A stretch of 47,542 bases of DNA from Hypsibius dujardini. Taxonomy: Eukaryota > Tardigrada > Eutardigrada > Parachela > Hypsibiidae. The notes below the pieces were generated by a model. It had not been told where the DNA came from. It did no database searches and was given only the letters and a program-made list of their open reading frames with translations. This document shows, in pieces, positions 21,001 to 31,300 of this stretch (position 1 is the stretch's first letter; every line of letters begins with the position of its first letter). Where the stretch lies: contig LRSR01009697.1 of the NCBI GenBank assembly GCA_001579985.1, forward strand, positions 1-47,542, given 5' to 3'. Both the position numbers and the translations under genes were made by a program.

Positions 21001-22060
21001 AAATAATGAACCTTTTTATTTTTTCTGGCTCAAAGGAGTTTTGCTCTGCCTACTGCAAATCTTCATAATCTAATTTCTGGGATTTCGAATAACACTTCGC
21101 ATTTAAAAGTTATAAGTCGTAGACCTCCATTTTATTTTGGGATGGGATGAACTTTTGAAGTCCACGAGGCATAACTTTTGAATTCGAATTATGAAGCGAG
21201 ATCCGAGAAATTGGAGTATGAGGATTTGCAGTAGACACCTGAAAAGCCCAAAACCGAGTCAACCGGACAAACTTTGTCTAATAAAGGTTTGAGAAGAGTA
21301 CCCAAACGGAAAATGGAGTCTATGATGACGTCACGAGTTATTTCGAGTTTTTGGGAATGGCAAAAAGTGTTCAAACTGCTTATATTTTAGAATAAATGAA
21401 ATTCGAGTATAAATTAAAATGATTTTGACTACCATAGCCAGCGACCCGGGAAGATTTTTTACCAAAAACTAAGCGGCAAATTCCCTTTAAATTTGCTATA
21501 CAAGGGAATTTACTCCCGTCGTTCCAGGTTCATTACCAATCGGATGTTATGCACTGGCAACGCAGACGGTAGGCATGTACCGCATTATATGGGGCATATC
21601 AATGAAAAGCTTGATGTATTGCTTGTGTTTTCTGTTCACCGAAAGGCCTCCTCTCACCGATCGGAATTGCTCCATTAGTTCCCGCGGGCAGTTGTCAGGG
21701 AGATTCCGGTGGTCCGTTGGTGTGCCAAACTGCAACTCGCCCCGGCGCTTGGGTAGTTTCCGGTGTAGTCAGTTGGGGTATGCTCTGTCGCAATCAACCG
21801 ACTGGGGCCTTACCGTTGAGGATTGATGTGAGTGTTTACAATCTTACTTAACTTGGACACATTTTGTCGATCGTGACTGTGAATTTTATTGTTTTGTTGC
21901 GTTTCGGTATTCTCAGGTCTACGCTAGAACAGGCAGTGTTGCTGATTGGATCAAGTCCACCACTGGGATTGGCGGTAACCCAAGGTCCGGCCAGGCAGTT
22001 CTCTCCGCATACAGCGTCGTTATGTTTACACTAGCATTGGCTACATTATTTATGGTGTGA
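18095..22060 (+). CDS. Single-module LDLa/chymotrypsin-fold serine protease with hydrophobic C-terminus
   Basis: Twelve coding exons: 18095-18161, 18235-18471, 18556-18584, 18685-18726, 18802-18842, 19632-19664, 19736-19885, 20105-20256, 20343-20463, 21528-21568, 21679-21827, 21917-22060 (TGA); 401 residues. The N-terminus is hydrophobic ([13 protein letters not shown]), a signal peptide. LDLa is at residues 43-80 with six Cys and a DGSDE calcium motif. The protease has [13 protein letters not shown] (His146), DYDFCLLKM (Asp213) and CQGDSGGP (Ser315). The residue at position 189 is Gly (AGSCQGDS), so it is not trypsin-like. The tail ([15 protein letters not shown]) resembles a GPI-anchor signal. 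Exon sizes and phases repeat those of the modules in the upstream gene (29-nt, 150-nt, 152-nt and 41-nt exons). It lies head-to-tail about 1 kb downstream of that gene, so tandem duplication is clear. The exon 7 donor (GTTGGT) is weak. Confidence 0.88.
19040..19330. repeat. GGCACC/GGTGCC inverted-and-direct short repeat cluster in intron 5 of protease gene 2
   Basis: GGCACC, GTGCCA and CACCA units occur at least ten times on alternating strands across about 290 bp. A GATTGATTGATT run interrupts them at 19162-19175. No open frame relates to it. Confidence 0.6.
20519..20645. repeat. Solo arm of foldback family 2 in intron 9 of protease gene 2
   Basis: Starts AGGTGAGGGCTC and continues with CTTTAATTATCAACTGCTATG and GGCACAACCTTTTTCTATGG, matching the left arm of the element at 10170-10310. 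No right arm is present nearby. Confidence 0.65.
20760..20990. repeat. TTAGTT-rich AT repeat in intron 9 of protease gene 2
   Basis: TTTTTAGTTTTAAG and ATTAGTTCATTAATTATTAACC type units resemble the repeat in intron 8 of protease gene 1. Confidence 0.35.
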
Positions 22061-23550
22061 TGGGCTTGAAAGCGCTCGATCTCGATTGGTTTTGATTTTC
22101 TCCCATAGTTAACGAGAGGAAAAGGATGAAAAGATTAGATCTAACAGAGCTCAAAATACAAGATGTAGACAAAAACTACAGTTTGAAACGGGTCGCTGGT
22201 CCCATGAGAGACTTCGGAAATGTGTTGAAGTTCACATTTACCATCGGGCATTGTTCCAGACGCATCAGCCTAGAGGAACAGGTTTCTTGTCGTGTTGAAA
22301 GGGGAGATGCACCACCAGCGTCAGGAACAGGCTACTTAGTGGCAATGAGTCCGTTGACGACAATCATGGTTCCGGTTGCGGCTGCGCTTAGGGTGTCAAT
22401 CATCCCGGTTATGGTGAGACTGAAAACGGAATACCGTTGTTGGTCATTCCAAGCATGAGACGACTTATTCAGAGAGTGCGTCTTAGTTGTTTATAAGTTT
22501 GCTAACTTGTTGTCTGACTCATCTTTTGACTTGTACGCGCTTTCTTATCATTCGGACAGACTTTTGGACGTACTGAAGTGGCGAATGGATTTCACGGTTC
22601 CTTGCACGGTATAGGAGACCGGTCCTCAGTTGTGAAAAACGCAGCGGTCATGCTAAGACGGAAAAAGAAAATGATGTCATACAAAATTGACTGGAACAAA
22701 ACCACGGTTAGTTATAACGGGAAGTTCTAGTGTTTATGCTAAAAACGTGGTGGGAAAAGTCAGATAGAACAGTGTACGACTGTTGATTGTTCATTTTCCG
22801 AACTCAAAAGACAGAGTACACGTGCGGCTTTGCAAAGCTGAGCATATTTTTTTTACCAACAACAGAAACATAAAGTCCCTCATCGGATCACAAACCAGGC
22901 CTAAATTTGAGAATATATAAGTTCGCTTGTGCCAGGATGCCGTACTTCACTAGACTAGGCTGCCTATTGTCGCCTTTACTTTCTACTACCCGACGGCTGA
23001 AAAATGGAAGAGGCGGAAGTGGAGGGTTCGTATTAATCGGAGACAGTTGGTATTACGTAGATAGAGGGAAAAAACAATGAGGAGCGGGAGCGCCGAAAGG
23101 AAAAGGAAAGGAAATACAAGTTATGAAGACTCAACTACTGTAGAAATTGAAGAACTAAATTGATTATGAAAACTCAAGACCATACGAGTATATCAAGTAC
23201 AGCCAACCCCAAAAAAAACTCCGGTCACGTGACTTTGGTTGTTCAAACTGGCTGAAAACTCCGCACTAAATTGCACCGTTCTGTGTGAACAATCAGGACA
23301 TATAGTCCGCATGTAATGCATAATCGTATATCGTATTTCAAGTGAAAATGCGAGCATGCAAGTGATAAATTAAATAACAGGAACGAAAATTTGAAGTATG
23401 AGAATTACAAAACTTCGGAACAGGGAAATTTAAAAATCACAGACATCTTGAAAAACAGAGTTAATAATTAGAATTTAATGTTAAACCTCAGTACTACGAT
23501 GAAAACCCAAAATTCTGCATAGCTTTATTATTCCGTGCAAGCAGTCATAC
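22061..23550. other. Gene-free stretch after protease gene 2
   Basis: No recognisable gene. A GC-richer island at about 22330-22440 has a minus-strand frame after a TTTTCAG site (MIDTLSAAATGTMIVVNG, stop at 22334-22332). It is too short to call. The rest is AT-rich with no repeats I can name. Confidence 0.4.
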
Positions 23551-23569
23551 AAATTTTGTAAATAATCCG

Positions 23570-24440
23570 CAAATCCAGGTCCTTTGGTGTGATAATCCCA
23601 AGACTGTTAGACAAAACGGCACAAAATTTCCTCATTTTTTGGTGCAAGCTTCGTCACATTTTGTTTTCATTAAGCCCCACAAATTCTCAATGGGGTTAAG
23701 GTCAAGCAATTACGGCGGATGGTTGTGGCGCATTAGCTTCTCCTAATTGAAGTGGCGAATCATATGGGCGTACACATGACAGCTGGCATTATCCTGTTGA
23801 AAAATGATGTCCTTTCCATGTTCTTTAACGTATTTTACTCAAAATTTCGGAATTGTAGCCACCAAAATATCTTCATAAATCTTCAAACTCTAATATCCGT
23901 GAAGTGGCTTCAGTGCAACTGGCCCATACGGAATAAAAACACCCCAAAAGATCCCTAACTTCCTGCCAGTTGCCTTCTGAATCTGAGGGGCCTTGTCAAA
24001 TCGACTTTCTCCAGCAAAAATCTAAACCTGCAATAGAAAAAAAGCTCCAGATCGAAAGTACCAATTTAAAGTCCACGTACTGAATCAATCAATTGATTGA
24101 TCTACTTCACAAATTATTTAATGAGATTCCAATCAATTAACCAAAATGATTGAACGACAATTTTTGCTCAAATACATTTTAACCAGTCAGCTGATCAGCA
24201 GAACACTGCTTTAAGAGAACTTTTGGTTTGGTTCTGTTCAATCAAAAAATCAACCAGCAAACGTACCTTGATTCGGTCTCCGTTCAAGGTGAACATCATT
24301 TCATCAGAAAAAATGACGTTGTCGAAATTTGATTTGTCCAAGCTGTAATTAGTCTCCTCCACTTCCTCGGTATAAATTTCCTCTATATGCATGTAATGTT
24401 TCAGTCTTTTTCCTATTTTTTGTCAGTCAAATCGTCTATG
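23570..24440 (-). pseudogene. Decayed Tc1/mariner-type transposase
   Basis: Minus-strand pieces of a DDE transposase in correct order. VIFSDEMMFTLNGD (first catalytic Asp) is near 24300. IFAGESRFDK and a GIFWGVFIPYGPVAL block run from about 24030 to 23930. DIIFQQDNASCHVYAH (second Asp) is near 23780. DLNPIENLWGLMK (third acidic residue) is near 23680. The frame is broken by in-frame TAG and TGA codons and frame changes, so it is inactive. An AAG/GTACGT site near 24266 and a TTGCAG site near 24031 could be an intron or chance. Family knowledge: Tc1 elements move by cut-and-paste at TA. I could not find the terminal repeats. Confidence 0.8.
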
Positions 24441-25380
24441 ACCGCTGTAACGTAATGGCTGCCAACTTCGTTGAACCCTCTTCGAACGGTAATCAGCAGG
24501 TTTTTGGTAGCACCGCCGTGATATCACGAGCACAATTAGCAAGCAGGAGGTTTCTTTTTGCTCTAGCTTGATTTTCTCTATATCGTGTTCGTGCCGAAAC
24601 CACATTCCGTGACGATGAAAATGCGTTTTCATTGTTTGGTCGTCGCCCACCGGATACGTAAGTTTAAACAGGGCTCGTCCGACTGAGTGCGCGTTTTTCA
24701 CTGCATTACTTCCGTTCTTTAAAGCATAGGTTTCGATTAGCGCTAAAAATATTTTTGCTGATATTTAAAACAGCTAATGTGTATTGCTGCACAGAACGTT
24801 GCGTCCGTTCTTGTAAAACCTTCTTCATTTTTCAGCGGGCTTATGATTGACTTTTTATGATTTCCGATATTTTTCTGTATGCATAGCAGTGTAACTTATA
24901 ACTGATTGGAATCGACATGTCAGTGCAACAGTCAGTGAGTTCTAAAGAAAGCAGCTCTTCAACATCTGGGAATAACAAATTGCATGAGGAAGATGTGATT
25001 GCTCCATCAAACGCCAAGACAAAGCGGTCCGCCAATGGAGAGGGGGAGGCGAAAAAGAAATCGAAAAGAGATGTCGAGCAAGTAAAGAAGGATTCGGCGG
25101 TAAAAAATATTTCTTGTTTGGGCGATTAATTCATTCATGGACAAAAAAACTAGTAATTCAATGCGTGTTTACGCTTTTAGCCGTTGTAAACAACCTCTTA
25201 GAAGATTTGAGATCTGGACAAAACGAACATGAAATTAACGTATTAGTATTCTGTAGCTTTTTTAGCAGAAACTGAACCTATTAGACTCATCAATCAAGCG
25301 CTGGGTTTCTTTAATTGATAAATTTGAAAAATTACGTCAAAAATCAAGCAATCAATGACGCACCTGCATATTCCATTGAC
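24441..25380. other. Transposon-flanking stretch with a short Lys/Ser-rich open frame
   Basis: 24423-24701 (-) is open but unrecognised and may be the damaged N-terminal part of the Tc1 relic. 24917-25129 (+) starts at an ATG and is Ser-rich and then Lys/Glu-rich (GEGEAKKKSKRDVEQVKK), with a possible donor (GCG/GTAAAA) near 25101. It could be a nuclear-protein first exon or chance. No neighbouring exon was found. Confidence 0.3.
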
Positions 25381-25384
25381 AAGG

Positions 25385-25791
25385 TCATCAGTCAAAAGTT
25401 TAACTCTGTCAAACGGCGAACCTTTCGCATTGCGGCGGCATAGCTCGCAAGGGTGTTACGGTCTATCCAAGAGTTAATGAGAGTTCAAGTAGGTGGCCGA
25501 AGGTCTCATAAATGTGGAACAAACCGTAATTGAACATTCGAAATAGTACGGCAAGTGTTTTCCGAAGAGTATCTCTAAATCGTGCAGACGGCAGGAATAC
25601 GCAAAACGTTGCAACATAACACATATGACTTCAACACCTCCATAAGAATTTCCATTGTCCACGACAATTTTCTTCGGAAAATGAAAAACGGTAAATCTGG
25701 TTAAGTCATTCCGTTCAAAGCAAAAAATTTTCAGTTTGGTACTCGCAAATTTTGGCAAAATCAAACTCAGTAGTAGGGCACTTTCGATCAA
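25385..25791 (-). pseudogene. Fragment of a PIF/Harbinger-like DDE nuclease
   Basis: The open frame contains GVEVICVMLQRFAYSCRLHD followed by LEILFGKHLPYYF, then a continuation (WIDRNTLASYAAAMRKV) after a stop codon. This is the pattern (L/I)xxLxRxAYPxRxxDLexLFGR seen upstream of the DDE domain in HARBI1-like and animal Harbinger nucleases. The catalytic part is missing and a stop interrupts it, so it is a relic. Identification rests on remembered family pattern. Confidence 0.6.
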
Positions 25792-28303
25792 CCGGTTCAG
25801 GTGGCAGTAACATAAAAAAATCTACTACGTCAATTACATTTAGGGCATAAAAAGGCGATATATCGTTTATTTTCATTTTTTGTGGACGGAAAAAACAAAA
25901 TCACAACAGTAAAATAATTCGATTTGAAAGGAGACGTTGTGCTTTTTATGATCGAATCAAGTCGAGTCGAGTCGAAATAATTTATTTTAGGTGATTCGTG
26001 TCACAGAATGACGTTGGGACGTGTGTGTGAACAAGTAGTTTGAGTGAAACACGACCACGATACCGACGAGATCCGAAAATGGTTGTCCTCGTTTCTCAGA
26101 GCGCGGAACGCAGAGCACAATGTAACCAACAAAATTTCACCGATTTTTGTCCTTCTTGCATCTTCTAAGGCTCGAGCAATATGTTTCGTTGCCCTTGTGC
26201 GGTTTTCTTTGGCAAAGGCAAGCAGCTTACAATCTTCCAAAATGCAGATTTTTTGACGAGAAATTTCCATTTTTGCCACATGATACATGCCGTGAAAAGA
26301 GCAGAATTTGTCCAGTAAACAAAGGTGAGCGACCACGAGCAGCAGTAAGCATCCGTGAGTATCGGCTGTGTTAATGGCGGTTGAATTTCATCAGTCCATT
26401 ATAAGAAATTACCGGCGACACAATCAATTACTCTACCAATAAACACAAATTTGTTTAATTTTATCAAATACAGCCGTTCAATCAACTATGAATTTCAATG
26501 CTAATTTGCAACATTTTCAACGATTTTTCAAAAAACAAATCGTACTGATAAACCATGCCAACCCACTTTGTACGTATAATTATCATTTCAAATACATTTT
26601 CCGGTTGAAGATTTAATTGTAATTTTTGATAAAACATTTCGTTTTCTATATTTACACACACATACTCAACCATTTGAGATGGCTGCTCTTCGGCGGGTGA
26701 CCCAAGCCACAATTGTTGAGCTGCTTCCTCTCAACCTTAGCTGCCGCCGGTACGCTATCCAATTTTCATCCAAACTTTGTTGCTTGATGACGGTGGTGTG
26801 TCGCGTAGCGAGGTCATAAAGTGGCGCTGTCAAGCGGCAAGAATTTATTAGGTTCAAGGAAAAAGAAATAACAATGGAAAGAGAAAACACGACTGACTGC
26901 CGAGATTTTTCTTATTTGCTCGTCGGAGACGAGACGATATGAAAAAGTCAAAACCATGGAATGGCAATTATTAAGCTACTTCACCGCCGTTCAGCATTGA
27001 CCGGGGCCGAGCAATGGTCATCCAGCTCAACACCGCACAAACACAACATTTTTTTTCCGCAACAGGTGAACAAATTATTATCTAATTATTTTAAATCCTC
27101 TGAAATTTCCCATTTATGACGCCGAACGGTCGTCAAGGATGGCGAGCATTGCTGTATTTGTATTTTGTTGGTTCCGAAACAATAGAAATGTATCATAGAG
27201 CTTTGCGAAAACGAAACTTATCGTTTTCTGAAGCTCGAGTAATTCAAAGTTATGGGAATTTTGCGATAAACTATGATTAGATGCTAACGGGTTTCGTTGA
27301 ATAGGACAACCATTCAAACTTCTTTTGAGTTGCATGCTGAAGCATACACCCGGCTAACGGTACGTTCAGCCTGATAAAATTTGGACATTATTGTAGCTAT
27401 CTTTCGGCAGAATAAAATTGCAGTTTGGCCGTTGATCCTAAGTTAATTACCGCTTATTGAGCTGAAACAATGTTTAAGCCCATAGGGGAATGATAATTAC
27501 ATTGATCCTTCCAAACAATTTTAATAGTAAGATAAACCAACTGAAAATTAGAAACACAACCACTGATTTTGAAGATCACGCTGTCGATCAACATCACGCA
27601 CGCGGCCCCCAAAATACTCTGGGGCTGGCCCTTGGTGAATGACTCAACCGGCGGTGTGGTCTCCATAATGGAATTGTTGACCCCGGTTGCAGCGCCTCGA
27701 TTTATCCGTTCAGTGAACACCAATTTTCATTTTTTCGCTTGCAATGAAACACCTGTTGGCGCTTGACTTCGAGTTATTACTGGGCCCTCAGCCGCAGATT
27801 GCCGCAGCTAACGGTGTCTCACTGGGAGCAACGTCATCAGGTGAGGAATTCCTATGAAACCGAATTGGCAGGTGCGGCAGCGATTTCAGTAACACAGGAG
27901 GGTTCACGGATTGCATTGGCTCAGCAGAACTTATTACCCTGCCGGCAGTTGAGTCTCAGCCGCTTTAAGGCGCCATTAACGACGGAAAGTGCCGCTTTTC
28001 GAGTCCATTTTCGCATCCGAAATGTACTATAGACCTAAATTTGAGGGTAGCTTGTTGCAGTGAATTTCCTAGATATCGAGAATGGATGTCATACATTCTT
28101 CTGGTACTTTTACTGGTATTCATGCTTCTAGAAGATAAAATTTCTGATATTTCGTTGGTTTATATTTTTTATGAAACCATTTGCAAGTAACTAGCAGTAG
28201 ATCACACGATTATTTCTGACGCTACATAACGACCATTTTTTATTCACAGGTTAAGTCTCCACTAGACCAAAGGAGGAGCACAACGATGGAGCAAAGTCCA
28301 TAG
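25792..28303. other. Gene-poor stretch before SID-1 paralogue B
   Basis: No supported gene. Short open frames at 26001-26336 (-), 26666-26890 (-), 27454-27723 (-) and 27763-28032 (+) have no recognisable domain. 27580-28020 is GC-richer than its surroundings, so it may be an old exon or element. 28239-28244 is a likely poly(A) signal of the SID-1 gene. Confidence 0.4.
28239..28244 (-). terminator. Poly(A) signal of SID-1 paralogue B
   Basis: AATAAA on the minus strand, about 60 bp past the stop codon at 28304-28306. Confidence 0.55.
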
Positions 28304-31300
28304 TTAAAATACAGAAATCTTTTCCCGTGACACCGTCGCAAGGTCATCGTCAAGAGTTAACAGCATCATAAATGTGAAAAATAAACCGAACGCTGACAGC
28401 ATATGCCAGACGTCGTGTTCGTCATAAAAGTTGAAGAAAAAACACTCTTTATTGCCTTCCCGCGAGACGGCTGCGCTCACTTCCCAGTTTGACAGCCTAC
28501 AAAAAAATCTTTTGCTTTCCAATATTCCAACAAGAACTCTATTTAAAATAGCAAAGCAATTTCAAATATTTCAAACATCGAAATATCTAATCGGCTTAAT
28601 ATTTAATGGATTCCATATATAACATTTGATTTCTCTAATATTTTGTTATTATTTATTATTTAATACCTGATACTCAATTTTCAATTTTTATATTTAGGGT
28701 TTAAGGTTAAGGATTTAAGATTTAACTTTACTATTTACTATTTAATATTTAACTTGAAACATGTTGCTTACGAGTGAGTGAAGTAGTACATCCCGACCAA
28801 CCAAGCCGGTGTCCCAAGTAAAAAATAAAGACAGGTCGCCCGGCTTATTTTTTCTTCTTTATTGATAATTTTCATTGTTGCGTAGAACCCGGCGTAGACG
28901 ATTAGGTTGCCTTGCAGAATGAACAGGAGATGCGTGGCGAAGTCCCAAGGCCGCAGCAGTGGTCCGGCTATCACAAAGCCTAGATTGATGAGCGTAATCA
29001 GGCTGGCCAAAATCACTCGACTCCATGGAACGTCCGGACATCGGCAGCGGGAGCATCTGTAAATCTTCCAGCTCGCCAAGAACGCCGCTAAAAATAATTA
29101 AAACGTTTTGATTTAATTGTCATGTTACTTCTTATCTTAAGTAAAATGAATGATCAGCTAAGCGAATACACGACCATAAAAAATAATAGCCCTATCTAAG
29201 TATACACTTTAGCATTCCATTTTCAACGCACTTTTGCAGAACTAAAACTGTTAGTACCAGGACTTGATATATTTTGAGAAATTTTGGGCTAAAATTATTT
29301 AATTTATTATTTGAGTTATTTTTGTATTTCATTTGATTAAAGTCTTGGAATAAAACAAGTAACAAATTTACATATAATAAACTTGAACATTTTGGGATGC
29401 AATTATTTAAGGAGCTATATTTATCTTTCATTTGACTGAATTTTTCGAATCCAAAATAGCAGATGTATTTTTATAAAAAATCGGAATAGTTTCCGCTTTT
29501 GAAAAGTTTTCCAAATGTGCTTTATATATTTTATATAATTTGATATTTTTACATTCTAAAAATTCGATAGTTTTTGAATTCTGGCACGTACCAGTTCCGA
29601 GCTCCAGGTATCCTACAAAAAACAACTGCAGTCCAATCGCGATGGTGGTCAGTCCGTGAAACACCGAAAAGACAATCCAGTATATGCGATTTTTGCTGAC
29701 CACGCCCACGAGGGCTACAAAAATAAACCCGGCAAACAACATGTATGCCACGTATGACCGGGGTAAAATATCCGGATGCCTTCCATGATACAGCTTCAAA
29801 ATGAGCAATCCCGCGATGAGATACATGAAGGACGTGTCGAACTGGAAGTTGTTGTAGCTCGGGCAGACGTGATAGCAGGCGCTCATGAAACCCTCCATCA
29901 CCAGTGCCAGGCCCATCCCGTAGAATAGGCCTAATTGTGATGGAATCCCGTAGTCGTCAATGTCAGCGACTTTGAGGCGCAGTTTGGCGGTGTACATTGC
30001 CCGACGACGGACGATGACCAGGAAGAGAATTCCTAGCAGGACGTATCCGATGTTACTGATGATATGGTTAAAGTCACTAAAAATACGGAGATTGCTTTAC
30101 ATTGCTTTTGCTGGAACAGTGTTTGTAGTTCCATAAAATGACATTAATAAGATACTTGATGGTATAAGTATGAGCAAAACAAAAATAAACAATAAAACAA
30201 GTGAAATCTATAATTGAAATAAAAAGTCGAAATAATGATAACCTACTCAACTAATCTAAAAAAATGTATGTGAGATGAATACGGCCTCCATTTAAATGTT
30301 GAACAAATTATAAATGAAAGCATATTATAAAAGTTCAGTAAGTGTTTTTGGAAACCCTATAAAATGACTAGTATACGAACGAAGGAATAAATAAAATTTA
30401 ATTAAAATTAATGGAATGGCGCTGCACTGAGAACAATTAGGTCTGGGTGCTCCACCGCAACGGGAAAAGTAGAAATATACGACGCTAATCAATTTAACGA
30501 AATAGCAGTATAATAAACAAGGAGTGGTGCGCAAAGAAATTGATAACTGTAACCGTAAAAAACACATGAGGAGTTGTACTTGTAATTTAGTTATTGTTTT
30601 GTCTTTAATTCGCGTATTTAAACTTTCGTGATCACTACCATCTCAAGATGATATTTCCGCAGCGGGCGTGTCCCGTTTCAAAGTATTTCAAGTAATAAAA
30701 AATAATTCACCTCTTTTCGTCACAAGTATAATAGAATTCATGCGATTAAGGATATTCGTGTCGTGTCGTCAGCTACTTATTTGCAGTGTTGTCAAAAAAT
30801 GCATGAGCATATGCATGAAGTCGTCTCGGTGATTGTTCTACATCTTCTTAAATACTCCTTCACGACAATTAAGAGGCTGAAATTCGACAGTTGTTGCTTG
30901 CCTTAAAATGCCGACACGATTGGCGCAGGAAAAATTGTAGAAACACAAGTCCTCGTTTCCGGTAACAAGCAGCAGGGCTTGATGGGTTAGAACCAGCTGA
31001 AAAACCGGCAGGCTGTAGAAGAGGAACACCACCATTAAGGTGCAGCTATATTCCGAGGAGGTTTGGGTGAGCTTCTTGGAGGAGATTTTGTTGAAGTTGG
31101 ACATGCGGAGGAGGGTGTCGTTGCTGGACGTCGGGGCGTACGTGTCGACCAGATCGACGATACTGGTCAGGTTAACACTCACCGGACCGTCGTCAGTGGA
31201 GGACTCATTTTGTTCGGCGACGGTCTCCATTTTGGCTTGGCCATCCGGGAGGATGGTGAGCTTTTGGTCGGCCGTGTTGAAAGCTCCGGAATTCGGTCGA

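Noticed and set aside
22126-22458. 110-residue plus-strand open frame
   Set aside because: No domain, no signal peptide, composition like non-coding sequence and no supporting splice sites.
29428-29591. C-terminal extension of SID-1 B exon 5
   Set aside because: It is intron read-through. The donor GTACGT at 29591-29590 joins in frame to the exon at 29087.
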